Assembly: GCF_001858025.1 (NCBI RefSeq)
Contig: NZ_LZQD01000009.1
Coordinates: 146,057 to 210,056 of the forward strand
Source: Trichormus sp. NMC-1
GTDB taxonomy: Bacteria; Cyanobacteriota; Cyanobacteriia; Cyanobacteriales; Nostocaceae
Length of the DNA: 64,000 nt
Direction of reading: 5' to 3'
Shown: one piece after another, positions 1-8,006 of the stretch
How positions within the stretch are numbered: the first letter of the stretch is position 1
Layout: every line of letters begins with the position of its first letter
Translations under genes and position numbers: made by a program
The notes under the pieces: model-generated
The model's database searches: none
What the model was told of the DNA's origin: nothing
The model's input: the letters and a program-made list of their open reading frames with translations, nothing else

Positions 1-1
1 T

Positions 2-91
2 GAGGCAGCTTGTACAGAATTGGCATCCTTTGGAGAAAAAGCCCTACCTCTCCAAGCGATCGCTCATTATATAGTTAGTCGCAATCACTAG
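2..91 (+). CDS. crtE: C-terminal end of geranylgeranyl diphosphate synthase (partial)
   Basis: Only the last 29 codons are present, read in the frame that ends at the TAG at 89-91. The tail (…ELASFGEKALPLQAIAHYIV…) resembles the C-terminus of cyanobacterial polyprenyl/geranylgeranyl diphosphate synthases. Those enzymes make the C20 precursor of carotenoids and phytol in the cytoplasm. The next gene, a DUF212 membrane protein on the same strand, is a neighbour I recall for crtE in cyanobacteria, which supports the call. All catalytic motifs lie outside the window, so identity rests on the tail and the context. A HIP1 site lies inside it at 56-63. Confidence 0.55.
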   Translation, partial: EAACTELASFGEKALPLQAIAHYIVSRNH

Positions 92-264
92 TAGTCTGTC
101 AAAAGGCAAAAGGCAGAAGGCCGCTATGCTGAATGATTTCCAAAATATCTATCTGTAAGCGTGATTTCTGCTTTGCTAGGTAGATTTGGGATTTTGAGTT
201 CTACCAAACATCGTTCCTCAACACACAACCACTGCTCATAATTTAATCACCTAACCAAAATACC

Positions 265-720
265 ATGCAGGACATAGGCGACATTTTCAACAACCGGGTG
301 CTGCTGGTTGCCCTTGTAGCTTGTTTTGTTGCTCAAGCATTAAAACTCATTGTTGAGTTAGTCAAAAATCGCAAACTGAATGTGCGTGTTTTAGTGACAA
401 CCGGCGGAATGCCCAGCGCCCATTCAGCTTTGGTGACAGCCCTCGCAGCTGGTGTTGGACAAACTATCGGTTGGGCATCTGCTGAATTTGCTTTAGCTAC
501 TATTTTTGCCATCATCGTCATGTATGATGCAGCTGGAGTTCGCCAAGCCGCAGGTAAGCAAGCTCGAATACTCAATCAAATGATTGATGAGTTATTTGAT
601 GAAAAACCAGACTTTAGCCAAGACAGGCTCAAGGAACTACTTGGACATACTCCCGTTCAAGTCATAGCTGGTTCTGCTTTGGGTATAACTATTTTTTGGT
701 TGGCTAGGACTGCTTATTAG
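265..720 (+). CDS. Divergent PAP2 / DUF212 (YuiD-like) membrane protein
   Basis: A 151-residue protein with hydrophobic segments near residues 12-33, 53-68, 75-90 and 131-150. The motif GGMPSAHSA (47-55) resembles the PSxH signature of PAP2 phosphatases. The stretch YDAAGVRQAAGKQA (87-100) and the late GHTPVQVIAGSALG (127-140) are the usual marks of the DUF212 family. The length matches the family. It is probably a small inner-membrane phosphatase-like protein acting on lipid phosphates, but no substrate is established. It follows the crtE tail on the same strand after about 170 bp that holds no other gene, and it ends directly against an STRR array. Confidence 0.85.
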   Translation: MQDIGDIFNNRVLLVALVACFVAQALKLIVELVKNRKLNVRVLVTTGGMPSAHSALVTALAAGVGQTIGWASAEFALATIFAIIVMYDAAGVRQAAGKQARILNQMIDELFDEKPDFSQDRLKELLGHTPVQVIAGSALGITIFWLARTAY

Positions 721-801
721 TCATTGGTCATTAGTCATTGGTCAACTGATTATTAGTCATTGGTCATTGGTCATTAGTCATTGGTCATTGGTCAACTGAT
801 T
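719..801. repeat. STRR heptamer array (TCATTGG/TCATTAG)
   Basis: Alternating 7-bp units TCATTGG and TCATTAG, interrupted twice by CAACTGAT, fill the gap between two convergent genes. The same heptamers in the opposite orientation build the very large array at 54867-55398. Confidence 0.85.
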
Positions 802-1498
802 ATTTGACATTTACCACTGAGCGCAGCAACATCACTTTTTTTCCATCTGCTAAGAGGGCAAAAAAACCATTTTCGCTCAGTTTTTGTAATGTCTTGTATG
901 CTTCTTGTTGGTTGGTCGTATAAACAGCTAATAAGTAAGGGCGCTGTCCATAGGAAACAAGACCTACATTCCCTCCTACTGTCTTCTGCACATTACTTGC
1001 TATTTCTGGGCGGTTGAAATAATCTACCAATATTGCAAAACCATCTCCTAAGACTTTGGGATTATAGCTGACTGTCTGAGATGATATTGTTGCTCTTGGT
1101 ATTGGTGCTGTTGGTATTGTTGTTGCTGTTGCTGTTCTTGTTGTTGCTGTTGTTGGTCTAGTAGTAATAATGGCAGACAAGCCCACAATATTGTTAACAT
1201 ACTTAGCCCAGCGGTTGGCATCATCAATTTTGTTAAACCCACCAATCCGCGTTACTGTCTCGTTAAGATATTTGCAGGTAACGGTCTTGAGATCAGATGG
1301 TAAGGCGCTACGCAACTGCTTTTGATTATTCGCTGTGGGACTGACTACTAATAAAAGATATTCTCCTGCACTGGGAGGTTGACAAGTAGGAAGGGTTTGT
1401 TGAGCAATAACTGGACTAATGCTACCAACTAAGGAAGCGCTCGCTAATAATAAAATACTGGGTAAAGTCGGAAATCTTGGCACAAAAGGTATATACAT
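800..1498 (-). CDS. Secreted protein with two SPOR-like repeats, function unknown
   Basis: I place the start at the ATG at 1498 rather than the upstream TTG, because that gives a clean signal peptide (hydrophobic core about 10-28, SPVIAQQ cleavage zone near 32). The mature part of this 232-residue protein has two similar beta-alpha-beta segments, about 45-112 and 150-230. Both contain patterns such as DDANRWAKYV and EAYKTLQKL that recall SPOR domains binding peptidoglycan. A Thr/Ala/Pro-rich linker (about 112-137) joins them. The linker comes from a CAA/CAG-like triplet-rich DNA stretch, which in another frame would read as poly-Gln. It is probably a periplasmic or envelope protein; I do not recognise a named family. 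Confidence 0.7.
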   Translation of the reverse strand: MYIPFVPRFPTLPSILLLASASLVGSISPVIAQQTLPTCQPPSAGEYLLLVVSPTANNQKQLRSALPSDLKTVTCKYLNETVTRIGGFNKIDDANRWAKYVNNIVGLSAIITTRPTTATTRTATATTIPTAPIPRATISSQTVSYNPKVLGDGFAILVDYFNRPEIASNVQKTVGGNVGLVSYGQRPYLLAVYTTNQQEAYKTLQKLSENGFFALLADGKKVMLLRSVVNVK

Positions 1499-1888
1499 AA
1501 AATTGTAGGTTCTCAAAATATTTCTCAAAATCTCTGTTCTCTAGAGAACTTCCAAATCAAAAATCTTCATATCAAGTCCGGCTAATTGCTGATCAAAAAA
1601 ACTCGACCCGTCCCCGCGCGGTTCCCTAATGATAAGTCTTTAACCGGACATTATATCAGTTTTTCTGGGTTCAATATCTCTAGATTTGCAGTAGCAGTAG
1701 GAAATCAATTAAATGAATATTTTTAATTGATCTCCTCTACTTACGTCAGCGCCCAGAACACAATATATAGCCGTGGACAGGGTGGTTAGGACATCAATTG
1801 ATAATGAAACTCCCACTAAAAGAGGGTTTTACTCCTGACTCCTGTACGGGCGTATTGCAATACGCCCCTTCTGACTCCTGCTATACTA
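1499..1888. other. Intergenic: upstream region plus repeat-element end
   Basis: No convincing gene. From about 1826 to 1884 there is a partial copy of a dispersed element whose arms read ACTCCTGACTCCTG and TGACTCCTGC. The arms enclose a palindrome centred on GTATTGCAATAC (about 1849-1866). The same arms occur near 16.4 kb, 50.6 kb, 58.0 kb and 60.3 kb, and the same palindrome at 44555-44582. Confidence 0.6.
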
Positions 1889-2218
1889 TTATGAAACTGT
1901 AGTTAAAGCAGCTAAAGCATCAGGAATCGTTGCTGAAGGCGCTTTAAATTCACCGGTGATCACATATTCTAGGCGCAATTTCAACCAAGTAATAAATTGC
2001 GAGTTGGTAGAAATAATCGCTACATAAGGCTTAGGACACTTCGCTTTGATCTTGGCAAATTCCGGTGCTTCCAGAAAAGCTGGTTGCTTGACTAACCAAA
2101 AATCAATTTGTTTTTCTTGTTCGTGGTAATGACGGGTGCGTTCCTTCAAAACTTCGTGTATTGGTTCTTCTTCGAGCAGAAAGTGTTGACTAGCTAAAAC
2201 GTAATAGTATGTTTGCAT
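1889..2218 (-). CDS. ycf54: Ycf54: assembly/stability subunit of Mg-protoporphyrin IX monomethyl ester cyclase
   Basis: The protein is about 109 residues and matches Ycf54 along its length: the start MQTYYYVLASQ, then ERTRHYHEQ, IDFWLVKQPAFL and FITWLKLRLEYVITGEF. Ycf54 is needed for the aerobic ring-closing cyclase that forms the fifth ring of chlorophyll, where it stabilises the AcsF/CycI subunit at the membrane. I chose the second Met (2218) because AAGGG lies 6 nt upstream of it, while the first possible start is directly abutting. It runs in the same direction as the SnoaL-like gene, with a terminator-like hairpin between them, so it is probably transcribed on its own. Confidence 0.93.
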   Translation of the reverse strand: MQTYYYVLASQHFLLEEEPIHEVLKERTRHYHEQEKQIDFWLVKQPAFLEAPEFAKIKAKCPKPYVAIISTNSQFITWLKLRLEYVITGEFKAPSATIPDALAALTTVS

Positions 2219-2250
2219 CTTCATCCCTTGGTTACTATTTAATAATTTAT

Positions 2251-2276
2251 AGGGTACAGGAGTCTGACTGTACCCT
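2251..2276 (-). terminator. Inverted repeat after the SnoaL-like gene
   Basis: A perfect 9-bp stem (AGGGTACAG / CTGTACCCT) with an 8-nt loop lies just 3' of the SnoaL-like gene stop, read on the minus strand. The run after it is AT-rich rather than a pure T tract, so termination is plausible but not certain. Confidence 0.5.
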
Positions 2277-2282
2277 AATAAG

Positions 2283-3002
2283 TTAACTTTTCTTTAATCC
2301 CTTAAACCAAGAACTAAAAGGACAACCACCACCCTTATTTTCACTACTTACCTGTTTACCACCTGCTGTCAGCTTTTCTAAGAACAGGTTGTTGTCAAAA
2401 TAGTGTTCTAAGGAAAGAACCTTTAAATCATCGGTTACATGAGCTACACTCATACCAATAATTTCTACGGTTTCTCCAGTCGGTGCAAAGTCTTTATATG
2501 CACCCTGAAAATGTCCCCAGTGTCTCCACTTGAATGTAACATTAGGTGGACCAGAGTAAACTTCCAGCACTTCCCAGGGAAAGCCTTGCGGAAATGTACT
2601 GTGGAACAGTTTAGCTGATGATTCAAAACTTTCTTCTGAAGCTTTGTAATATTGGGAATCAGCCATGAAGAGATTGTAAGTACCTTGGGCAGATAAATCT
2701 GCTGCTGTATACTCCTTACCTCCGTTGGTACTGACACGAAGCTGATCATTCACCACAGATAACCATTGTTGAGGGTTACTTTTAAAAGATACCTCCATTT
2801 CAAAGGTTCTGACCAAGTTTTGAACGATCGCTTCTAGTGTACCTTCAACGTGATTGCGGGTACTTTCTTTAGCCAGATTTTCTTTGGAACGGCTATAATC
2901 CGGTGGTGTCTGATAACGCCATTCCGCATGGGTACTGTATGCAATCACTGTATCCCGATCTTGTACCCAAAGAGGTAGGTTGTTAGGCTGTGTGGAAGTC
3001 AT
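2283..3002 (-). CDS. SnoaL-like protein related to plant pathogen-related protein
   Basis: This 239-residue protein has a SnoaL/NTF2-like core. Diagnostic stretches include FPQGFPWEVLEVYSGPP, then FKWRHWGHFQGAYK and VEIIGMSVAHV. They correspond closely to the barley pathogen-related protein family (FPxGFxxEVLxVYSGPP, FKxRHWGxxxGxxK). The C-terminus has GGGCPFSSW; a Gly-Cys-Pro tail is also present in the plant proteins as I remember them and looks like a Cys-Pro heme or redox motif. SnoaL-fold proteins include cyclases, isomerases and ligand-binding proteins, and no reaction can be assigned. There is no signal peptide, so it is probably cytoplasmic. It sits between ycf54 and pdxJ on the same strand. 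Confidence 0.75.
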   Translation of the reverse strand: MTSTQPNNLPLWVQDRDTVIAYSTHAEWRYQTPPDYSRSKENLAKESTRNHVEGTLEAIVQNLVRTFEMEVSFKSNPQQWLSVVNDQLRVSTNGGKEYTAADLSAQGTYNLFMADSQYYKASEESFESSAKLFHSTFPQGFPWEVLEVYSGPPNVTFKWRHWGHFQGAYKDFAPTGETVEIIGMSVAHVTDDLKVLSLEHYFDNNLFLEKLTAGGKQVSSENKGGGCPFSSWFKGLKKS

Positions 3003-3095
3003 AGAGGTCTGAATTTACAAATGTGACTCTAGATTTTTTAGGATTACGCAGCTACAACCCCTCTAGTTCAGTTATCAGTTGCTAATGACTAATGA

Positions 3096-3821
3096 CTAAT
3101 GACTAATTCCCAATATTGCTTGTTTCATTTCGCGGACGGCTCTTTCTATTCCTACTAAAGCTGCTCGACTGATGATGGTATGACCAATGTTGAGTTCTTC
3201 CATACCTAGAAGCGCCGCCACGGGGTAAACATTCCAGTATGTGAGTCCGTGTCCGGCATTTACTCGTAACCCAGCTTTAATCGCTTTTTCACAGCCTTGA
3301 GCCAATAAGGCTAATTCCCGCTGGCGGGTTGTTTCGTCTTTAGCCTCCGCATACTGCCCTGTGTGCAGTTCAATAAACTTAGCTTGCACCTTGACAGAAG
3401 CTTCAATTTGTGCTGATTCGGCATCAATAAACAGACTCACGGGAATGCCAGCATTTTGCAGTTTATCAACTATCTCTCCTATTCTAGCAATTTGCCCGAC
3501 AATATCCAAACCGCCTTCTGTGGTTACTTCTTCGCGTTTTTCGGGTACTAATGTTACATAATCGGGTTTGATGTCGAGAGCGATCGCCAACATTTCATCA
3601 GTTGCAGCCATTTCTAAGTTTAGGTGCGATCGCACTGTTTGCCTTAAAATTCTTACATCTCTGTCTTGAATATGTCTTCTGTCTTCCCGTAAATGTACGG
3701 TAATTCCATCTGCACCTGCTAATTCTGCCAACACCGCAGCCGCTACTGGGTCTGGTTCTACTGTGCGTCTGGCTTGACGAATGGTAGCGATATGGTCAAT
3801 ATTTACACCTAGTGTAGGCAC
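3096..3821 (-). CDS. pdxJ: Pyridoxine 5'-phosphate synthase
   Basis: PdxJ condenses 1-deoxyxylulose 5-phosphate with 3-hydroxy-1-aminoacetone phosphate to make pyridoxine 5'-phosphate (DXP-dependent vitamin B6 route). The TIM-barrel landmarks are clear: [14 protein letters not shown] near the N-terminus, HLREDRRHI (43-51), NLEMA with the catalytic Glu70, and NAGHGL with His190. A GTG start at 3821 with AGGAG nine bases upstream gives about 241 residues, the family length. A longer reading from the GTG at 3842 adds seven residues. Both alternatives lack an ATG. HIP1 sites occur in the gene, and no truncation is seen. Confidence 0.95.
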   Translation of the reverse strand: MPTLGVNIDHIATIRQARRTVEPDPVAAAVLAELAGADGITVHLREDRRHIQDRDVRILRQTVRSHLNLEMAATDEMLAIALDIKPDYVTLVPEKREEVTTEGGLDIVGQIARIGEIVDKLQNAGIPVSLFIDAESAQIEASVKVQAKFIELHTGQYAEAKDETTRQRELALLAQGCEKAIKAGLRVNAGHGLTYWNVYPVAALLGMEELNIGHTIISRAALVGIERAVREMKQAILGISH

Positions 3822-3963
3822 GCCTGTTTTCTCCTGTTGCACTATCTTCAGATGTTGATTTTACAGGAAATACCAATTGAGAGGTGAATGAAGTTAGATT
3901 ATAACTTTTGGTCATATTATAAAGAAAGACAATTCTCAAATAATTGACAATCTCTGAGGCAAT

Positions 3964-4602
3964 ATGCTTTTAGAACTGCAACAAATTATTGTCAACCCAG
4001 GCCAACAGATGTTACTAAAAGATATTAGTTGGCAGCAATTAGAAAATATTTTGGAAGAAATGGGAGAAAGACGTGCAGCGCGTATTTCCTATAGTGATGG
4101 TTGGTTAGAAATTATGGTTCCTTTACCTGAACACGAAAAAGATAAAGAATTGCTTGGTGATTTAGTCAAAATCTTATTAGATAAACTCGAAATTGATTTT
4201 GAGCCTTTTGGTTCTACAACACTTAAAAATGAGAGAATGCGACAAGCTGTAGAACCAGATACCAGTTTTTATATTCAAAATCAAGCTGCGGTGATTGGGA
4301 AAAATCGGATTGATTTAAATATAGATCCACCACCAGATTTAGCTATCGAAATTGATATTACTTGCCGTACTGAATTGGATAATTATAAAATCTTAGGAGT
4401 TCCTGAACTTTGGCGATATAAACATCAAGGTTTGGAGATTTTCTTGTTACAGGAAGGGAAATATGTAAAATCTCAATCTAGTCCTAATTTTCCTAATATC
4501 CCTATTGTGGAATTAGTTAACGAGTATGTGCAGCAGTGTTTAACTATTGGGAGAAGTCAGGCTATGCGGAATTTTAGGAGTTGGGTTAAGGATAATTTAT
4601 GA
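3964..4602 (+). CDS. Uma2 family (DUF820) putative endonuclease
   Basis: A 212-residue protein of the Uma2/DUF820 family, which is greatly expanded in cyanobacteria. It has the PD-(D/E)XK-like signature: EPD at 97-99, PPDLAIEID at 123-131, and a downstream KILGVPELWRY. The family is predicted to be nuclease-like from structure, but its biological role is unclear. The gene stands alone between pdxJ (opposite strand) and a decayed substrate-binding protein. A second, quite different Uma2 protein lies at 7099, in keeping with the scattered multicopy pattern of the family. Confidence 0.85.
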   Translation: MLLELQQIIVNPGQQMLLKDISWQQLENILEEMGERRAARISYSDGWLEIMVPLPEHEKDKELLGDLVKILLDKLEIDFEPFGSTTLKNERMRQAVEPDTSFYIQNQAAVIGKNRIDLNIDPPPDLAIEIDITCRTELDNYKILGVPELWRYKHQGLEIFLLQEGKYVKSQSSPNFPNIPIVELVNEYVQQCLTIGRSQAMRNFRSWVKDNL

Positions 4603-4626
4603 TGGAAATTTAGTAAAGTTGTAAAA

Positions 4627-4917
4627 TTAAGGTTGAATTGGCACGAACTCGTATTTGTCAGTTCCAGGTTTTTGTTGAACTTTGATTAAGAAGATGTTAT
4701 TGTTTATGCGATCGCCTGATTTTGAAAACTGAATTTTTCCTGTTGCACCATCAACTGAAAAACTTGAATCATGCAGTTTATTTTGTAACTCATAGCGATT
4801 ATTACTTATTTTTAAACCGGCAACAATTGCCAGAGTCGCATCATAACTAGTTGCTGTTCGCCAATTCACAGTTGCAAGATGCCAGAGGAGAACGAAATAA
4901 TTACCGTACAGAACGTT
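4627..4917 (-). pseudogene. C-terminal remnant of a periplasmic branched-chain-type substrate-binding protein
   Basis: The readable segment (VNWRTATSYDATLAIVAGL, then GATGKIQFSKSGDR, ending YEFVPIQ) is what I expect for the last 80 residues of a Peripla_BP_6-type receptor of the cyanobacterial kind. The open frame goes only a few codons further upstream (stop at 4918-4920), into sequence that does not look like the family. There is no signal peptide or N-terminal lobe. It is therefore read as a 5'-truncated relic, not a functional gene. The GTG at 4869 could start an 80-residue product, but a lone C-terminal fragment of this fold should not bind ligand. Confidence 0.65.
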
Positions 4918-4984
4918 TCAAATTTAACAACAATCTTTCTTCTTAATATTATACTCAACACGGCTTAATTACTTGATTTTATGG

Positions 4985-5013
4985 GTAGGGGTTTAGCAGT
5001 GCTAAACCCCTAC
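4985..5013. repeat. Palindromic hairpin repeat (GTAGGGGTTTAGC … GCTAAACCCCTAC)
   Basis: A perfect 13-bp stem with a 3-nt loop. A shortened relative lies at 60480-60506. It belongs to the class of dispersed cyanobacterial hairpins and could also act as a bidirectional terminator. Confidence 0.75.
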
Positions 5014-5156
5014 AAATCTGGGGTTTTTGTGCTTTTACAAAAGTCCATATCTCAACCGTTTTTAGTATAACCTTACACATTTTAGTTTTTCCCTGCCCAC
5101 CTACTTGTATACTTATTGCAGTGTTAATAGTTTAACACTGCTTTGAAAACTATTAG

Positions 5157-5450
5157 TTAATTCAAAAGCCATCTATACACTCCTAAGCAGTCCACAAAGA
5201 TAAATACAGAACTTGCATATAATATCATTATTTTATCTCCAGTTTGTAAGTTAGCAATCAACATCTGACTAGAACTCATGGCTAAGAGAATAAAGCCATA
5301 ACCACTGATTTCAGTATTTGATGCTAGAATGACTCCTCCGATAAGAGCAAAAAAACTACTGGAAATCTTTAAAATTTCACTAGATTGATGCTTTGTGTAT
5401 TTGAAGTAAGAATTCTTGCTAAATTTATAACTTGGGATCTTTTTTGCCAT
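5157..5450 (-). CDS. Small hypothetical membrane protein
   Basis: A 97-residue product beginning MAKKIPSYKFSKNSYFKY, basic and without signal-peptide cleavage features. Hydrophobic segments follow at about 29-45 (ISSSFFALIGGVILAS), 51-66 and 74-94. That suggests two or three membrane passes with a cytoplasmic basic N-terminus. I do not recognise a family. It stands alone, flanked by the truncated receptor gene and a small transposable element, in the accessory part of the window. Lone small genes like this can be lineage-specific or spurious. Confidence 0.5.
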   Translation of the reverse strand: MAKKIPSYKFSKNSYFKYTKHQSSEILKISSSFFALIGGVILASNTEISGYGFILLAMSSSQMLIANLQTGDKIMILYASSVFIFVDCLGVYRWLLN

Positions 5451-5507
5451 CTTAACACCAATAAATTATCTGAGTTTCTAGTTTCACAGACTTAATATGA
5501 AAAACCT

Positions 5508-5619
5508 GGCGTTGCTGAATTGGAGTATGAAATTGAAAAATTTTAAATCTCAACCTTTGCGGCTTTGCTCCTTTGCGACTTTGCGCGAAACCTAATTCAT
5601 ACCGCCATTATGCAACGCC
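5508..5619. mobile_element. 112-bp MITE-like element with terminal inverted repeats and 8-bp target duplication
   Basis: The ends read GGCGTTGCTGAATTGGAGTA and, in reverse complement, GGCGTTGCATAATGGCGGTA. They continue as imperfect terminal inverted repeats of about 26 bp. The element is flanked on both sides by the identical octamer AAAAACCT (5500-5507 and 5620-5627), a textbook target-site duplication. It has no coding capacity; the interior is a CTTTGCG-rich stretch. It must have been moved by a transposase supplied elsewhere. Confidence 0.85.
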
Positions 5620-5722
5620 AAAAACCTTAGCGGGTGACAAGAAGGTTGAAGATGAGATGTGGCAATAATTTGAGAAAATAAGGGGGTAAAAAATAAGGTC
5701 AAGAAAGCCCCCAACGCAAAAA

Positions 5723-5812
5723 ATGTTACCACAATCATATCAAACAATCTTCCGAAAGCATTTGAGTGAACAGCACTATACTACTGAGTTAAGCGTTTTG
5801 AACTCAAAATAA
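5723..5812 (+). mobile_element. 5' stub of an insertion-sequence transposase
   Basis: A 29-codon open frame (MLPQSYQTIFRKHLSEQHY…) has the look of the first residues of an IS4-type cyanobacterial transposase, then runs into a stop at 5810. The sequence before it (about 5640-5722) looks like IS leader DNA. No further transposase sequence follows, so this is the remnant of a deleted IS. The family assignment is from memory of similar N-termini and is not certain. Confidence 0.45.
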
Positions 5813-5911
5813 GACTTGGGGAAAAGGTTTTTATGTTCCCATTCCCCTTCCTATTTTTTCCTGGATACCAATTCTACTAAATTAGATGATAAAAATTGTC
5901 AGCATCAGCAG

Positions 5912-6841
5912 CTATTGAGATGTTACTGCGATATTAAATTCACTCAAGTTAGGAACTATTTGGAATGTTTTTATAGTTCTTAGTTCAGTTTCAATTTCCG
6001 AAAAAAGTCTGCTTTGTAAGGCAACAAAATCAAGGAAACCTTTTGATGCCCATTTTAAGATTTCCTCATTTGATTCGGGACGATACTGTGCTACTAGATT
6101 TAGTGCCTCTAATGCCAAGTCACGATGTTCGGCTTCTACACCCAAATCATTATGTTTACCATGAACTACAATCCAGTACCAAGGATTTATACGCTTGCTG
6201 CCAACATCTATTTTTTTTCCTTGCAACCAAGTGTCAAAAGCTACTCCACGATGATTATAGCGAATAACTTTATCAATTAAACTGTATTCCCGATCAGCCA
6301 GCAATTCTGAACCGATATGATAGCCTATAGCAGTAACTAAAGCTTCAACATCACCAATTTTACCTTGATACCCAAATATGAAGTCAGCAACAATTCTTTG
6401 CATATAGCTGGGTGTCTGAGCAATTTGATTGCACTCAACATTACTCAACTTTGCATAATCACTAATTGCTTTCAAAGTAGTTTGAGCTAAAGTGCGATGT
6501 GGCACTTTGTACGCCTTACCATCAGCATGTTCATCAATTGTCGCTGCAAATACTTTAGCAGCAATCTCCAATCCGCGATCGGATTGATCTAAAACTGGTT
6601 CTTCTGGATAGCGAAACAAATCATATGAAAGACCAATGGCAGAGGCTAATCTGGCAACTAAACTACCAGCAAAGCTATTAAAATAAGCATATCTCTGCAT
6701 GAAATAGTACAATTTCAAAGGATTTGACGCTGCCAGATCAACCGTCGCTTCAATATTTGCATCATTTATTTGACTATTAAACAAACTATTAAAGGTATCA
6801 ACAGTAAAAGGCACTATTGAAACCTGTTCTTTGATAAACAT
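5912..6841 (-). CDS. Putative heme-oxygenase-fold (CADD/DUF3865-like) protein
   Basis: A protein of about 309 residues from the Met at 6841 (AGGA nine bases upstream); an in-frame frame open to 6946 would add 35 unlikely residues. It is mostly helical. Helices such as AIGYHIGSELLADREYSLID and the late HGKHNDLGVEAEHRDLALEAL carry His, Glu and Asp residues spaced as in heme-oxygenase-like or CADD-like proteins. Members of that fold include diiron oxidases (for example CADD, PqqC-like and olefin-forming enzymes). I recall that a CADD-like protein from Nostoc has been crystallised (DUF3865). The exact metal ligands cannot be set by eye. No operon partner: it is flanked by an IS stub and a Uma2 gene. 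Confidence 0.45.
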   Translation of the reverse strand: MFIKEQVSIVPFTVDTFNSLFNSQINDANIEATVDLAASNPLKLYYFMQRYAYFNSFAGSLVARLASAIGLSYDLFRYPEEPVLDQSDRGLEIAAKVFAATIDEHADGKAYKVPHRTLAQTTLKAISDYAKLSNVECNQIAQTPSYMQRIVADFIFGYQGKIGDVEALVTAIGYHIGSELLADREYSLIDKVIRYNHRGVAFDTWLQGKKIDVGSKRINPWYWIVVHGKHNDLGVEAEHRDLALEALNLVAQYRPESNEEILKWASKGFLDFVALQSRLFSEIETELRTIKTFQIVPNLSEFNIAVTSQ

Positions 6842-7098
6842 AGACTTCATTCCTATCAAAAATGATCTGTGACTAATTAGGGTAAATCTAGCGAAGCTAT
6901 TACCAGGGGCAAGATCGCTATAAAACTGGGAATCGTAGCGACTCAACTATATAATATATGCTTTTCTGTAATTTTACTGGATAAAATCGGGAATTTTAAT
7001 AAATTTTAAGCAATTACCGCTATAGTCAAAGGCTTTGAGAAAACTCTGGGCAGATTATTATAGAAGTTTAGGCTTGATGAAAAAGGCGATAATCACTC

Positions 7099-7896
7099 AT
7101 GACTACCGAGAAGAATCTAGCCATTGTTGACAGGGATGACTCATCCACATATTTCGTGTTTGACGATGGTGAAACCCATAACCCGCCAACAGATTTAATA
7201 TTTGATGATGGTGAACCCTTGGAATCAAATAGACACCGGACTGGAATGAATGTCCTTATCCGATCATTGCAGCAGCTTTGGTGCGATCGCAATGATTATT
7301 TTACTGGGGGCAATATGTTTATTTATTACAGCAGCACCCAGGTTCGCAATCGTGATTTTCGCGGACCCGATTTCTTCGCTGTTCTCAATATTGATGGTAC
7401 TAACACTCGACAAGGTTGGGTGGTTTGGGACGAAAATGGTCGCTATCCTGATGTAATTGTGGAATTAATGTCACCTTCTACGGCAGCAATAGATAAAGGT
7501 ATTAAAAAGGACCTTTATGAACAGACTTTTCGTACCTCGGATTATTTTGTCTATGATCCATTTAATCCTCATTCTTTACAAGGATGGCATTTAGATGATA
7601 ACCAAAAGTATCAGCCGTTGATACCAAATGAACATGGTTGGCTATGGAGTAGACGTTTAGGTTTATGGTTGGGAACTTGGGAAGGAACGGTAGAAAGGGA
7701 AACTACAATTTGGGCGCGGTTTTATGATGCTGCTGGTAATCTAGTTCTATTACCAGAGGAAGCAGCTAAGTCACAAGCGGAAGCCGCTAAATCACAAGCG
7801 GAAGTAGCTAAATCTCAAGCGGAAGCAGCTAAGGCAAAAGCAGCTAGGTTAGCTGCCAGATTACGAGAATTGGGTGAAGATCCAGATATGTTGTAA
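7099..7896 (+). CDS. Uma2 family (DUF820) putative endonuclease with C-terminal coiled coil
   Basis: A 265-residue Uma2 protein. The family core contains FRGPDFFAV, then YPDVIVELMSPST and DKGIKKDLYEQ, followed by YFVYDP; the PD…E…K arrangement suggests an intact nuclease-like site. After the core comes a tail of near-identical heptads (AAKSQAE, VAKSQAE, AAKAKAA), predicted to be a coiled coil and so a route to oligomerisation. It ends LRELGEDPDML, a common ending of this Uma2 subgroup. The coding tail is itself made of short imperfect DNA repeats (about 7761-7850) that could vary in number. The biological role of the family is unknown. Confidence 0.88.
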   Translation: MTTEKNLAIVDRDDSSTYFVFDDGETHNPPTDLIFDDGEPLESNRHRTGMNVLIRSLQQLWCDRNDYFTGGNMFIYYSSTQVRNRDFRGPDFFAVLNIDGTNTRQGWVVWDENGRYPDVIVELMSPSTAAIDKGIKKDLYEQTFRTSDYFVYDPFNPHSLQGWHLDDNQKYQPLIPNEHGWLWSRRLGLWLGTWEGTVERETTIWARFYDAAGNLVLLPEEAAKSQAEAAKSQAEVAKSQAEAAKAKAARLAARLRELGEDPDML

Positions 7897-7912
7897 TCGT
7901 CAGGTTTCCCAA

Positions 7913-7974
7913 ATCCCCGACTTCTCAAGACAAATCACAATTTCTGGAGATGATGACAGCAGAAGTCGGGGATC
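7913..7974. repeat. Dispersed inverted repeat (ATCCCCGACTTCT … AGAAGTCGGGGAT)
   Basis: Thirteen-base arms flank about 36 bp of unrelated DNA. A second copy with the same arms but a different middle lies at 38873-38926, so this is a dispersed repeat. It may also act as a terminator for the converging genes around it. Confidence 0.75.
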
Positions 7975-8006
7975 TTAATTCTTGCCTAATCACTCCTGCT
8001 GTCAAA

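Noticed and set aside
1048..1245. 65-residue frame with poly-Gln stretches
   Set aside because: It is the alternate frame of the Thr-rich linker in the SPOR-like protein on the same strand.
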